Below are positions 10,639-21,430 of a stretch of 25,371 bases of DNA, in pieces. Source of the stretch: Gymnopilus junonius (taxonomy: Eukaryota > Basidiomycota > Agaricomycetes > Agaricales > Galerinaceae); contig JADNYJ010000456.1 of NCBI GenBank assembly GCA_015501075.1, positions 1 to 25,371 on the forward strand, given 5' to 3'. Each line of letters opens with the position of its first letter. The stretch's first letter is position 1. Position numbers and translations under genes: made by a program. The notes below the pieces were generated by a model, which was not told the origin of the DNA, searched no databases, and saw nothing but the letters and a program-made list of their open reading frames with translations.

Positions 10639-10646
10639 CTTTATAG
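10639..10646 (-). promoter_or_regulatory. TATA box of paralog 1
   Basis: On the minus strand the sequence reads CTATAAAGCCTGCCAT, about 65 bp upstream of the ATG. The paralog at 13839 has ATATAAAAGCTGCCAT at nearly the same distance, so the core promoter was duplicated with the gene. Confidence 0.6.
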
Positions 10647-11118
10647 TTCTGGATAACGTACACCTTTCCTCTTTCTTCATCATGTTTGTGCCAACACAAT
10701 AAGTTAGAACGAGGAAGGTATGAATTAGCCAATTCTCTCAGTAATCTGGCTATGGATGCTCCACTTAGCATGACAGTAATTCATTTTCTTTAGAATGATG
10801 CTTAATTGCTCACTGAAAATAGGTTGTTGTTGACAGCTCACATGTTTTGTACCAGATAGGCGCTCAATTTGGTCCAAGACAACTTCGATATATTACAGCT
10901 TGTACTTCCTTGTTATAGTATATGAAGACAGTTCTCGTCCTTTATTCCTCCACTTTATTTCTTCCTTGGAGTCTGGAGACCAAAATCCGGAGATTTGGGG
11001 TAGAATATCACGTCAGTGGAGATTCATTAAAAAATAATTAAATTATCACACACATCCGAGGTTTCGAGTCAATAAGCCCGATTGGGCAAAAAACTAAGTT
11101 GATGGGCTTCCAGTCACA
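10647..11118. other. Intergenic region, upstream of paralog 1
   Basis: This holds the divergent flank of paralog 1 and the 3' flank of the tRNA gene. An open frame at 10526-10771 is only the antisense-free leader and promoter read through. Nothing else is supported apart from the pol III terminator listed separately. Confidence 0.4.
11088..11093 (-). terminator. Pol III T-run downstream of the tRNA gene
   Basis: Six T residues on the minus strand, about 26 nt past the tRNA 3' end. This distance and run length fit a pol III terminator and support an expressed tRNA gene. Confidence 0.5.
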
Positions 11119-11192
11119 TTCGAGTACGGGGGAATCGAACCCCGAGCTACCGCGTGGAAAGGCGGTAATGTTAGCCGTTACACCATACTCGA
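11119..11192 (-). tRNA. tRNA-Glu-like gene (UUC probable) with an 8-nt anticodon loop
   Basis: Read on the minus strand, acceptor arms TCGAGTA and TACTCGA pair perfectly. The D arm GTGTAACGGCTAACAT is typical of fungal tRNA-Glu. The anticodon stem ACCGC/GCGGT encloses CTTTCCAC, eight bases instead of seven; one C fewer would give the standard Glu loop CTTTCAC. The T arm has GGGG-TTCGATT-CCCCC followed by an unpaired or shifted G before the acceptor, again one base too many. A and B boxes are intact and a T6 run follows. It could be a functional gene with unusual loops, a tRNA pseudogene, or a sequence with C-run errors. Gly-UCC is a weaker alternative reading. Confidence 0.75.
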
Positions 11193-11981
11193 CGATGTCA
11201 ATGCTGTCCCTGTGATAATTCTATGAACTACGCACGGAATGGGAAGCGATCTAGCCTATTGTGGGCATTAATCTAAGGGCGCTCTCTCGCGACTCGCCCT
11301 AAGACCTGACTCGAAAGAGCGTATCCAAAGACAAGTACATACTAGATTTACATTTGAAAACGAAATTAACTCGTTTTGAAGGCATAGTAGGCTCATGTTG
11401 ATCTAAATAAAGCTGGTTCGGATTTCTCAGTCGAGTATGCGTGGAAAATGGTGCCTCGCTACGTCGCTCGTCATTCGGCAAGAAGTGACTCATGCTACCA
11501 GTGCGCTCCCACGGTTTTAGTCGCAACTTTCTCTGACTCACTTGTACGCTTGTATTCCTCACTGCCAGCAATCTCGTCGAATACGTCGTTTCAACTGTGG
11601 AGGCTGTCTGAATCCCTTATAACCCCAATGTCAGTGTTTGGTGTGGGTTATTCTTTAATGAAACAATTCGGCATCGGTTGACAGATGTCAATAGTCTTTA
11701 TGTGAGGCTTCTTTCTCCAGATGAAGCCTTCAGCCACTTTGAAGACACAATGGGCGTATTTGTGATGTAAAGCTACTTGTAAGTGTGTGAGACTTGTCCT
11801 AAATTACTTCCCCAAAAAGTTATATTCTCAGAAACAGGTCACCTGGCGGCGGCCATTCCTGCTGTAAAAGACCGCCTTCCTGAATTCGATACGTCAAATC
11901 ATGGTTTGGTCCTTACTCCCTTCCTCCTTCTCGCCCTTCACATTCAACCGTCATCGGCACCGTGTATCTGCGCCAGCGAAT
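11193..11981. other. Intergenic region between the tRNA and F-box gene
   Basis: Open frames at 11299-11571 (minus) and 11448-11681 (plus) overlap, lack motifs and are not called. The F-box frame is open upstream of its chosen start, back to 11901, but that extension (MVWSLLPSSFSPFTFNRHRH) precedes the F-box and looks like leader sequence. Confidence 0.4.
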
Positions 11982-13359
11982 ATGCTCTCTAGTGCCATCA
12001 CACCCGTCCTTCCTCCAGAACTCTTGGAGTCGATCCTCGATGAAGTAGGGTATTCGAATGACACGCAGACACTCCGTGCTTGTGCACTAGTTTGTTCAAC
12101 GTTCGTTCACCGTTCGCAAAGCCACCTTTTTAGGGCAATCGACCTCGATAAGCGAATACCGCGCTGCCAATATTATCTCCGCTTTCACAATCTTCTGGTG
12201 TCGAATCCTCATATTGGCACCTATGTGCGGTACTTTCGGCTTGGAGACGATTCAGAAGACGATTACGGGCGAGCGAGAGGTAGACGAGGGATAGGAGGAT
12301 CTTCTTGGATTGCTCATGCAAAGACGCTTCCACAGACATTAGGCCTTCTTCCTCGCCTGGAGGGGTTCTCGCTCACGTTCAACTCGGAGATGACAGATTG
12401 GAACGATATTCCAGCCGAGACTCGCGTGGCTCTCGAGCACGTCTTCAGCCTTCCTAGTCTTCGTGGCGTATCTCTGGAATTCATCACGTTCTTCCCGCCT
12501 AAACTCCTTTCGTCCTTTGCCCGGCTCAAGTACCTCGGACTGTCATGCGTCGAGACAGTTTTCACCTATCCTCCCGATCCTCAATACACTAGTTATGACT
12601 TACATCTCGAGTCCATCTTTCTACGAGGAACACCACCTTCGACAATAAGTACAATATCTGAATCCCTCATTTTTTTTTGTCATCCCTCGGTCCAAAAGCT
12701 CTCTATCACCCCCACCTTTGAGCCCGGGTTCTGTGAGACTATCAACGACCTTATCAAGTCCCCGGTTGCTTCTAGTCTCACTACTTTTGAGTGGCTGCCC
12801 TCGGTCCATTTTTGTACGTTTTCGATCCTCGCACTTCCATTTCAAGGCTAACTATTACTATTGCCGTGATTCTCCAGCATCTTCCATCGGCTCAATTGAC
12901 CTTTCTCCTCTCCACAATCTCCGATTTCTCACGTTTATCGTTAGCTTCCGCCGGACGCAGCACAGCCCTTTCTCTCAAGTTCTTCGTCTACTCGATCAAT
13001 TGACCTTTAAACCAAACCTAGTGGAACAAATTACGCTAGAATGCTACTTCCTCCGCCTTCCACGTCATGCTAACCCCAAGGACATTGACACTCCTCAGAG
13101 GGAGGGAAGATCGCCAAGCACTAATTTGTCACCTATGGAATGGCACGCCGTAGACAAGCTCCTTTCAAAGTCGGCCTATAGGAACCTGAAGGAAGTTAAG
13201 ATCGAACTGGCGCTCAATTTGCTTGTTGGTGAGGATGAACACGTTCAATCCGTCTTTCAAAGGTTACTCCCTGGACTAAGGAAGAGAGGGGTGCCAGTGT
13301 TAGTACGCGTAGAATCGCGCAAGGACGAGCGCTTTTTGTTGGAAGGGTTTGGACAGTAA
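11982..13359 (+). CDS. F-box protein
   Basis: Exon 1 is 11982-12813 and exon 2 is 12878-13359, separated by a 64-bp intron (GTACGT, branch CTAAC, acceptor CCAG) in phase 1. The product is 437 aa. Residues 11-55 form a clear F-box (VLPPELLESILDEVGY, then LRACALVCSTFVHRSQSHLF), the SKP1-binding segment of SCF ubiquitin ligases. The rest is leucine-rich in the irregular way of agaricomycete F-box proteins (LPSLRGVSLEFITFFPPKLL, then HNLRFLTFIVSF) and presumably forms the target-binding surface; the target is unknown. ATG 11982 is preferred over 11901 because it sits 10 residues before the F-box. The gene is intact and is transcribed towards the paralog at 13839-15016. Confidence 0.8.
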
Positions 13360-13838
13360 AGAGCAGGGAATGATTGGGTTTCCTTGGCATTTTTTCTCTA
13401 TCTGATGAGCGATTGGTAAAGTATAATCTTCCCTCTGGCATCATTCTCTTTCTGAGCTAATCATTACGCCGTTGTTCATTCAGGACTCTTTTACACGTGT
13501 CGTCGTGTATCTCTCGTGATTTCAATTATTCTTTATCAACCAGAACCCCTTGATGCATCGCCGTAAGGATCATTCTGACTTCTAGCAGACATCAAGACAC
13601 AATTGACGCCCACCATTCGTGTCTCGTTTCGTTAAGATTATTTTGGAGCTGTGGTGAATCAACGGTTGACGTGGTCGTGTTTCTCTTATGAAGTATAGCT
13701 CAATTTGCCACATAGGTTTTGTCTTGTATAATGGAACCCATCTGATTATGGGCTACCCTAGGTTAGATAATCCGTTTTACAAATTAACACAACATGTAGC
13801 TAGCTCCTAGCTCGCATTCCGGCGCTATTTCTTTCAAA
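13360..13838. other. Convergent intergenic region
   Basis: This is the space between the stop codons of two convergent genes. Nothing beyond 3' flanking sequence is seen. Confidence 0.5.
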
Positions 13839-15016
13839 TTAGGTAACGACAATCGCCGCATTGGCTGCTGGCGCTCCAGCCAAAGCGGCAGAAGGAGGTG
13901 TCAATTTGGTGGGTGCCGGAGTATTTCCCCAAGAAGCCGTCTTGTACTGACTCTCAACAATCGCGTTAGACCACTTGGAATCGTCAAAGCCTGGGTTTTG
14001 GAATCCAGCAGTGGTGTTGGTACTGTACTTCCAGCTGCTGTCGGTCACGAAGGAGATAATGGATCCGCATTCACAGTCCTCCATCTTCAACTCCACTGCA
14101 GCAGCAATGCCAGCCGGACCACCGCCATTGTTTGCACCATAGAGGGCTATGGTAAAGTCTGATGCAGGAGGTTGAATGTCGACAACGTAGCGTTGCGTTG
14201 CTTGCCAATTAGTTCCTGAACCAACGACTCTTCCTTGCACGTAGAGAGTATAAGCGTCGTCAACCCGAAGGAGGACTGTGGCGGAGGTGACGCGTCGGCC
14301 TTGAGGAAGAGAAATGGACTTTCGGAATGCCCTTGCGCCAACAGGTGCGGCACCGTTTTTCACCTCATTTGTCCAAATCCAGTTGGAATCTGCCAAGGCG
14401 AGAGGTGTAGTTGAAGCGGATGGTGGTATGGCGACCGCATTCCAGGGACCAATGCCGTAGTTTCCCTGAACGGTAGCTGCTGGCCAGGATTCATCGTTGA
14501 AATCAGAAAATTGGAAGCCAGATGGAACAGATGTGAAGGCGTGCCAGGTTCCATCAGTGATGATGGTGTCCGTGAATCCATCGGTGTACCTGATCTGAAT
14601 GGTGGCCAACAAACCAGCCGGGTTGGGTATGGTAAGGTCATTGGTGGCGTTGACGGCGAAGACATTGCAATCAGGGGCGAGACGAATGCAATATGCATCT
14701 GCCTGGTGGAAATTGTGGCCACTGCCAACAGCGTTTCCGTTCACCCAGAGAGTGTACCCGTTGTCAGATGTGATAATGATATGGCTGAAAGAGCGTTTTG
14801 CCTTGGATGAGTAGAAGTCTCGGCGGAATGCTCGGGATCCCGCAGGTGCGTTGCCTGCAGAGTTGACCTCATGGTCCAAATCCACTTCGAATTTGTAAAA
14901 TCGAGTGCTAGAACCTGAGTTGCACAGAATGCGATAATAAATGGCAGGAAAGCTAGAGATCTTTGCAGTTAGAAGTACTCTGATTTTTAGACCAAGTGAG
15001 TACCTTTGATATGCAT
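13839..15016 (-). CDS. Secreted two-domain beta-sandwich protein (WIWTNE repeats), paralog 2, one-base frame break
   Basis: The architecture is the same as the gene at 9419-10577. Exon 1 (15004-15016) is 13 nt, and a 51-bp intron follows (14953-15003, GTACTC, branch CTAAC, acceptor CTAG). The signal peptide is MHIKAFLPFIIAFCATQVLA, then LDFTNSKWIWT. Immediately after, near 14872, the plus strand reads CTCATGGTCC where paralog 1 has CTCATTGGTCC. One base is missing and the frame shifts within the first WIWTNE motif. The other frame then continues EVNSAGNAPAGSRAFR to a stop at 13839. Without the loss the protein would be about 375 aa with both domains complete. The C-terminus (TPPSAALAGAPAANAAIVVT) is short, Ala-rich and hydrophobic. 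The rest of the frame is well preserved, so the break is either very recent or an assembly error. Confidence 0.75.
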
Positions 15017-15076
15017 GTTTTGTATCGAATGTTCTGCTGCTTAGAACAATGGGGGGAGGCTTGAGTGTTATGGCAG

Positions 15077-15084
15077 CTTTTATA
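15077..15084 (-). promoter_or_regulatory. TATA box of paralog 2
   Basis: On the minus strand TATAAAAGCTGCCAT lies about 61 bp upstream of the ATG at 15016, matching the promoter of paralog 1 in motif, spacing and the following CTGCCAT. Confidence 0.6.
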
Positions 15085-15506
15085 TCATTCTTCCCCCTCT
15101 CTAACTTAGGTCGAAGCTTTGGACAGCTAGACTGCAGCCTATATGAAGGTAGCGCCTTGGCGCGATTTCTAAGTAGATGCGTATCACTTAAAAGCTATGA
15201 AAGAAGCACAAAATACGAAACTGAAATTAGAGGCCACAAGTTGTTTTTGGGTCTAACCTGTCTGTATAGTGCCAAAGATGCTAGAGATGGCAGTAAAAAT
15301 CCCTCAGAACACGACTATGCTTTGGCATCGTCTTCTCGCATTAAATCCACATTGAACCCGACCATGTCAATGTCAAAACTGGCTTGGTCCACAATTTTCG
15401 TTTGATAATTAATTAAGAGATCGAAATTTAATCCAAAACAATGTGAAGACTCGTCTTTGCTTTGAGAGAGTGCCAGACGTTTACATCGGACTGAACCTAC
15501 ATCATA
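15085..15506. other. Intergenic region
   Basis: This is upstream flank of paralog 2 and 3' flank of the F-box gene at 15507. The plus-strand frame at 15049-15405 is open for 118 codons but runs through the promoter of paralog 2 and has no motif, so it is not called. Confidence 0.4.
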
Positions 15507-16683
15507 TTAGACATTCCACCAAGGAAATTTGCCATTGCGAACTTCAGTCACCGAGACAAATCTTGGTTGGAAGCTTGTTCTTTCCCATCTCTGATAATTG
15601 AGCTCGCTGAAAAGAACGTTCGCATCTTCCTGGACCATATCCACGCAAAGGAGCTTTGGACACTGTCTAAACAATTCTTCGACAATTTCGCGGCGACGGT
15701 CGTAAGTAATGGGATATCTTGCAAAGGCTGGCTGCGGGGAGAAAACGAGCACTTGAAGCCAAGAAAATTGGTAGACAAAATGTATTTCCTGAGGTATACA
15801 TTTAAGTGATATGAAGATTTTCATCCAACCAGAAGGAATTCAGAAATACGTACCTCGGCATCATATAGCCCGACCAACTCCAGAGCTTCCAATTTGCTAA
15901 AATACCCGCTTAAACACTTCAGGTGAGGTCTCCCAAAGTACCCTCCGAGATGCAACGTTTGGATTTGGTCGAGTTCTTTCTTGACATCTTCAAGCTTGCC
16001 GAAATGACTGAAAGGGTCGAAGAGATCTGGGACCCACCGAAGGCGCGTAACATGGCGGCCCGAGAGCAGGGCTTCGATGGTGTGATAGTTTCCAGACAGA
16101 TAGTCCAGATGAGGGCATGCAGCTAACGGGAAGAGCGTCCCACTACGACTTTGCAGGTATAGCTCCCGCAAGGTGCGTCCTTGTTGAACTAGGACCTTCC
16201 TCATGGAGTCCTCGTCTGAATGACTTCCCCAATGTAATTTGATGAGTTGGAAAGCCACACCGTTATCCATGTCCAATATCTCGGCACAAGGCTGCCCACT
16301 ACTCTCTCTAAAAATTAGTACTTTGAGTCCCTTCATGGCGACTAATCCGTCATGAGTTAACTCGCGGAGGGCAGGGTCTCCAGAGGATGATATGATTGAG
16401 TATGAACGGTATTCCTTCACATAAAGGGCGAGGCGGGGAGTCTGAGTTATCACAGTAAGAAACTTGATTTGAAGGTCTCTGTTTCCAGGTCGGCCACAAT
16501 AGAATATAATTGTTTTTCGGCAGAATAACGTAGAAGCTGGTTAGTCAAACACAGGGAAAGCAGGATGGAACGTTCAGCGACATGCGATATGATGGGCTCA
16601 AAAAGTTCTGGCGGAATGTGTACACGCGTTGGTTGGGGCGATGATAAGTGCAGAGACGAAGGTTGTGTCATGACAGAAGACAA
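15507..16683 (-). CDS. F-box-like protein, frame interrupted
   Basis: The N-terminus (MSSVMTQPSSLHLSSPQPTR) leads into an F-box-like helix (VHIPPELFEPIISHVAERS, then LSLCLTNQLLRYSAEKQLYS) at about residues 22-60. The frame from the start ends at SSFLL just after DLETETFKS. The natural continuation KFLTVITQTPRLALYVKEY lies in the next frame, consistent with one base lost near 16462-16470. A 65-bp intron (15789-15853, GTACGT to CCTCAG, phase 0) joins LELVGLYDAE to EIHFVYQFSWLQVLVF. The last exon ends at 15507 with FVSVTEVRNGKFPWWNV. With the frame joined, the protein is about 370 aa. It is most like the F-box proteins elsewhere in the window in overall plan, not in close sequence. Confidence 0.65.
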
Positions 16684-17059
16684 CAGAAGAGGCGGTTGAC
16701 AAATAGAGCGTGGAAAATCATGGAATCGGTCACTTCACTCCGGGGACAACACTAGAAGTCGGCCCACTCAGTTGTTAATTATTATTATTAACTGATCGAT
16801 ATCAATCTGGTGCTCTTCGGAACCCCGTTCCTTTGGATAGATTTGGATGGATTCGTTGGTCGCTAATGAGTTCGGCTCTCGCTGTTTACAACTGTAGATG
16901 TCGGACACCGATGGTGTCTATGAAGCAACGTGATATCACCTTATGCAACAGTTCATTTTCGTGTTGATTGGTCTCGTCAATATAGTCTATAAATTTTGAC
17001 CTGTGACGTTGATGAGGTATAAACCCATATTAATTGCTTCAAATCTATTCAAACGCCCC
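16684..17059. other. Intergenic region with a possible F-box 3' relic
   Basis: At 16895-16975 the plus strand reads TGTAGATGTCGGACACCGA, and later CATTTTCGTGTTGATTGG. This resembles the last exon and downstream flank of the F-box gene at 18449-20402 (TGTAGATGTCGGACACTGA, then CATTTTAATGTTGATTGG). No upstream exons of that gene were found here. A GTTAAT/ATTAAC inverted repeat lies near 16773-16791. Confidence 0.35.
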
Positions 17060-17935
17060 GTCAGCTGAATGATCACCTAGAACGAAATAGACGAACAAGA
17101 ACTACCAGTAATTCGCCCATCAAAGGCATGTCATATCCCATCCGTCCTGATCGTCTCCCATTCAAATCTCAATCTGATCGTGAAAGCATCACAAGATTAG
17201 CGCGTGTAACGGCAAATAATAATATAGATATGACTAGCGTCGCGACGGCTGGTGGAGGCATTACACTGGGACAGAACAAAGTGTCATCGGAAGAATGACA
17301 GATAAGGATGTTAAATACGTACCAAGGCTCCAGATACCGCCTCTTTATCTTCTGATCAGATGCGTCAGACGCGGGCTTCCTCAGAAAGCGCGATAGAATG
17401 GGTACGGAAGGTACTACAAGAGTCTCAGCGCTGGCGTCTTGAGAGGCTGGCTGAAGGTCCCCGTAAGTTGAGCGACCACGAGAGCGAAGTAGACAAGGAA
17501 GACGTACATTACCACCAGTTCGAACATCCAAAGCCACGTCACGTAACGTGTGAGCACTTCCTGCTCTGGCGCGCCGGCATCCAATGTTGAGAGTGCAACA
17601 CGACTATTGGTGGATGTGAGGGTGAAGATGGTTAGTTCCGCTATGGCTGGCGGAGATACTAGGAGTTCATTGTTATTGGAAGAAACATCCATGCGAATAT
17701 AAAGGACGCACCACAGTTTCCACGCACGGAGCTGAGTACACGCACCACTGGGGTGCTGCCTCATCATCTTCCATTTTCTGGAGTCTCCGACATGGTGACG
17801 CGATAATCTGCCAGAAAACCTCCGTCAGCCGATTGACCACCAAGACTGTGAAAGGCGAAGAAAACATGCCAATAGTTTACCCATCCAAAACCACATCACA
17901 TCCCCCCTGACCGTCTCCTGCTTCCCAACCCGGTC
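17060..17935 (-). repeat. Decayed tandem array of a membrane-segment exon
   Basis: Three diverged copies of one block lie near 17060-17165, 17450-17545 and 17823-17935, about 370-390 bp apart. On the minus strand the best-preserved copy encodes WLWMFELVVMYVFLVYFALV ending AQLTG. The other two align at DNA level through the same stretch but carry stops. A second block, containing CVMPPPA in one unit and CVSPPA in another, also repeats. Each is preceded by a short intron at the same place (17266-17322 and 17659-17711). Alignment was by eye. Confidence 0.5.
17169..17767 (-). pseudogene. Possible membrane-protein gene or remnant (best-preserved unit of the array)
   Basis: The minus-strand frame from 17767 includes SPPAIAELTIFTLTSTNSRV and the hydrophobic WLWMFELVVMYVFLVYFALV, then AQLTG. 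The frame after AQLTG turns into a plausible continuation (DLQPASQDASAETLVVPSVP) only if one base is added at the four-base C run 17459-17462 (plus strand). That frame then crosses a 57-bp intron (17266-17322, GTACGT to TCCCAG) into a second hydrophobic stretch, VATLVISILLFAVTRANLVM, and stops at 17169. No family is recognised. No upstream exon with a clean start was found, as reading frames at 17896-18353 do not connect. It is probably a remnant, though assembly indels could hide a working multi-pass membrane gene. Confidence 0.35.
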
Positions 17936-18448
17936 GATGGATGCTCGGTCCTAGATAGAACACAAGATAGGGTCGTGGCCATGGGTATCGCTGGATGAGA
18001 GACGTAGAGAATGCCTGAAACCAGTCCGACGTTGCCTGTGGCCTGCGAAGGCAAGCGAAGACGCGTCAAGTAGAGCATGGGTCGGTTCAAAGAGAGAGAA
18101 ACGCACGTAGAGTAGCGTCTAATACATTCGTTACTGCAACACGATGAGATGTCGTGTTTTCGACATCTCTGGCGATCCTAGCCCAAGTGTAGGATTGGAA
18201 TAGACGTGGTTGGATAGGTGAGCATCGAGAATACGGCAGACGGATTCTTGCGAGACTAAGGAAATAGCTGCTGGTGCCAGAGCACTTGACACCACAGTGT
18301 GCGGTACAGCCTTTGCAGCGCTGAAAAGGAGGAGAGACATTGGCATCCGACAAAGAACGGAGAACAGTGAGGATTACATATCGATTTCAACATACACGGC
18401 ATTACCCGAAAACAAACAATTTCTCACTGTCCTTTCTTCCAACCGCTC
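17936..18448. other. Region upstream of the six-exon F-box gene
   Basis: Short minus-strand frames (17896-18090, 18087-18353, 18131-18346) overlap each other and have no motif. A further half-unit resembling the array block may lie near 17940-18000. The divergent promoter of the F-box gene should be within the last 150 bases, but no clear TATA box was seen. Confidence 0.35.
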
Positions 18449-20402
18449 ATGCCAATCATGCTGCTCGTTGCTCTTCCTCAGGAGATAGTCATCCACATTC
18501 TTTCGAATTTGGACTACTCTTCTCTTCTCTGTTGTGGATCGGTGAGTATCTGGCTCCCTTTTCTACGCCTTCATATTCATTTTGCCAGTTAGACTTGCCG
18601 ATTACTTTACGAAATCTGCAAGGATTCGCTGGAACTGCAGTATATAATCGAACTCGCCATCGATGGCTTCAAGAAACCTATCACTAATGCCCCTCACTCT
18701 GAGCTCGTATCTCGTCTACACAACCTCCGTCGTTCCTGGGCCGAATTAGACTGCAAGCAATTTAAGAAAATCGAGCTCAAGAATCAGTGTCGAGCATATG
18801 AGCTTGTAGCGGGACTTTTCGCAATGTCAGACGGACACGGGCTCAGTCTTGCATGGCTTCCTTCATCAACCATGCCTGGGCGTAGTCTTGAGTATCCTTC
18901 ACTAGGATTCCTCGTCAGAGACTTCGCAATTGATCCGACGCAAGATCTTATCGTGATCTTAGAGGACGATCACAAGTACGTGCGTCCAGTGGCTCTCATG
19001 TATTCATACTGTGCCTGTAAACTCATTCTTTTTCTTAATATTCTCTCATTCAGCCCAGTCGTGTTCGCCGACAACCGCCACGTCCGCCTTCACATTCGCA
19101 CCATATCCACCATCGAGTTCCATCCAGCTGCATCTCACGGCATTCTTGAATTCGACATCCCCTCCGACGAGACTTTTGGCAACTCAATATCTACTGCATT
19201 GATTGAAATCGCAGTGGATATCGTCGCTATGTACATCACGAAAGGTTTTCTCTCCGCCCGGTCTAGGGTATTAATCTGGAATTGGCGAAACGGAATTCTG
19301 GTATATGTGCGTACGCCTCCTCTCTACCACTTTCACATACCCCCAGCTAACGAAATCTCTATCAAGGACTCAGACGTCATAGGCGACGCTCTCCCGCCCA
19401 CCGCGCACCATTTCTCCCTCCTCAGTCGGGACTCCTTCCTCCTCACCGTAACCTACTCAGGCGGCACCCTCCAACTACACACCTTCTCTCCTACCTCACC
19501 CACCCTCTCCCCTACATCCCTCTGCGGCACGTTCCACCTCCCCCCTATCCAACCCCACAGCAACCTCTTCCAAATGACCGTCCACACCGGCCCGATATCC
19601 GCCAGCCACGCCGCCCAATGCACTTTCTCCAACACCCCCGAAGCGCATGTGCTTGTGCTGACTCTGTTTTATTCTATAGCGCATAGAGATGACGCGCCGC
19701 ATTCGGCGACTTATACCCTCTTTGTCCATAAGCGGACTTTTCTTGAGTATGTGACTCGATTTCGTCGGCAGCAAGAGGTGTCGTTGGTTCATGATGGGGT
19801 AGAGGGTACTCGTACTCCCAGTGTCGATTTGGACTGGGAATCTTGGGCCGAGCAGAGTACGAGGTTCATCCCAACCCTGTCTCCCAGACCTTGGTTAAGG
19901 TACGGGTCCCCGGTTTTTTGATAACCGATATGTCTATATCTACTACTTATCATATCACTCATCTTACCTCAACAGATACGTCCATGGCGCACGCGTCATA
20001 TTCAATTACCAGAACCAACAAACCTTCAAAGTGCTCAACTTCAACATCCCATCCTCCACCTCAATATCCTCCACCTCAACATCCTCCACCTCAACATCCT
20101 CCACCTCGATACCCGCACAGCATTTTGATTTCGAGCCCCACGAGGAGCCTACGACGGGGTACCCCACCTACCTCTTCCAAAAGGACTTTGTCACGCGTCT
20201 CCCGTATTACTCGACGACGCGCAGGGTTGAGGTTGAAGCTGAAGGGGGGTTTTATGCGTGTATGATTGATGAAGAGAGGGTTATTGGGATTACGGTTAGT
20301 GGTTTGTTTTCGTCTTGTCCTCCTATACTGATGTGTGTATTTGTTCACTGCATGTAGATGTCGGACACTGACGATATGACTTTGAACGTTTGCGCATTTT
20401 AA
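18449..20402 (+). CDS. F-box protein, six exons, beta-propeller-like C-terminal part
   Basis: Exons are 18449-18541, 18593-18975, 19054-19300, 19367-19899, 19976-20294 and 20358-20402. Introns are 51, 78, 66, 76 and 63 bp; the 66-bp one is in frame and least certain. The product is 539 aa. The F-box is at about residues 6-45 (MLLVALPQEIVIHILSNLDY, then CCGSTCRLLYEIC), followed by LQYIIELAIDG, a hallmark of a common agaricomycete F-box family. The middle part has blade-like repeats such as RVLIWNWRNGIL and HHFSLLSRDSFLLTVTY, suggesting a propeller-like substrate-binding fold. A Ser/Thr linker at exon 5 comes from a 15-bp minisatellite. The conserved tail has FYACMIDEERVIGIT and ends DTDDMTLNVCAF. 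Two ATGs nine bases apart are possible starts; the first is used. Confidence 0.8.
20051..20110 (+). repeat. 15-bp coding minisatellite, four units
   Basis: Four adjacent units of the form ATCCTCCACCTCAAC (last base or two variable) occur in exon 5 of the F-box gene. They encode an S/T-rich repeat (SSTS-type, five residues per unit). Because the unit is a multiple of three, copy-number change keeps the frame. Confidence 0.85.
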
Positions 20403-21025
20403 TGTTGATTGGACTCGGAGTCCTCGCCTGGTTTACGGCGCCTACCACTGTTGGGTTGCCGAGGGTTTTTTATATTACTCCAGGGTGTACTTTCGGTTTC
20501 AGAACTTGAGCCACTCAATATATCACCTTTTCAAGTTGTGAACAAAAAAGTAGCTCATTGATGTAATGGGCCTTGACAGGATTTCTCGGGGAATGTGCCG
20601 CCTAGAGATAGTAAAAAAAGGACTGCTCAAGAAAGTGAAACAACCAGGACGCGACGCAGTATGTAGACGTTTACAGATTAGATATTCCACCACCCTCCTT
20701 TCAAACAGCGCATTCGTAAAATTATCGTGCCCACTCCATGATCACCTATTACTACATGCCCATTGTACGTCCATGAGCCTTTGAATTGGGTATTATTGAA
20801 AGGCCAGAACTTGAATTTCATCTCCCTTACAAGTCATCATTCATGTCCCATTGTGATGCCGAAGACAATAGCAGACTATTCATAGACAATTACCCGGGCC
20901 TGCCGCACAACTCACCATGCCTGCCCACAGAAGTCTTATAAAAGCGACTTCTTTGTCGATCCATTTTTAGGTCCTCTTGTTCCTACCTCAAAACCTCGTA
21001 CTCTCCGAACGCATTTCCCTGCTCA
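20403..21025. other. Intergenic region with C2H2 gene promoter
   Basis: This is the 3' flank of the F-box gene, then the promoter of the C2H2 gene. The open frame 20566-20784 has no motif and is not called. Confidence 0.45.
20937..20943 (+). promoter_or_regulatory. TATA box of the C2H2 gene
   Basis: CTTATAAAAGCG lies about 83 bp upstream of the ATG at 21026, followed by a pyrimidine-rich stretch typical of fungal start regions. Confidence 0.6.
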
Positions 21026-21430
21026 ATGACCGATAAGGATATATCCCTCGGCAGCTTATCGAAAGAGCTTAATAAAATACGCGTAGATCAAATCGCACAG
21101 GCAGCACACCACTTTATCGTCCCGCTGACAATACCCTGTGGTTGGCAACTGTGCGGCGAAGAGATAAGCTCTCATACGTGCGACATAGAGGACCATTTGT
21201 ATAAAGCGCATGGCGTACACAAGCTCTCTAAAGCCATCTGCCGCTGGGATGACTGTGGCATGATTGGATTTGGTCTGGCAAAATATTTGGGGGAGTGTGG
21301 AATTACAGCCCTTCTTGGTCATATCAGGTGGCGTCATTTGAAGGAGGGGCGCGCTCTATGTCCTGTGTGTGGCCATGAAGATTTTATCAAATCGATTCCT
21401 CGCCACATCAAATGTAACCACCTTGACTGA
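21026..21430 (+). CDS. Small three-finger C2H2 zinc-finger protein
   Basis: An intact single-exon frame of 134 aa. Three C2H2-like units are visible: C38-x4-C43 with H57-x4-H62; C72-x4-C77 with H99-x4-H104 (CRWDDC and HIRWRH); and C112-x2-C115 with H127-x4-H132 (CPVC and HIKCNH). The middle finger has a longer loop than classical fingers. Such proteins may bind DNA, RNA or protein; no nuclear signal or effector domain is evident, so the role is unknown. The same layout (CRWSGC and HIRHSH) is seen in the broken gene at 24508-25006, so the two are paralogs. A TATA box upstream and a single ATG in the leader support the start. Confidence 0.7.
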   Translation: MTDKDISLGSLSKELNKIRVDQIAQAAHHFIVPLTIPCGWQLCGEEISSHTCDIEDHLYKAHGVHKLSKAICRWDDCGMIGFGLAKYLGECGITALLGHIRWRHLKEGRALCPVCGHEDFIKSIPRHIKCNHLD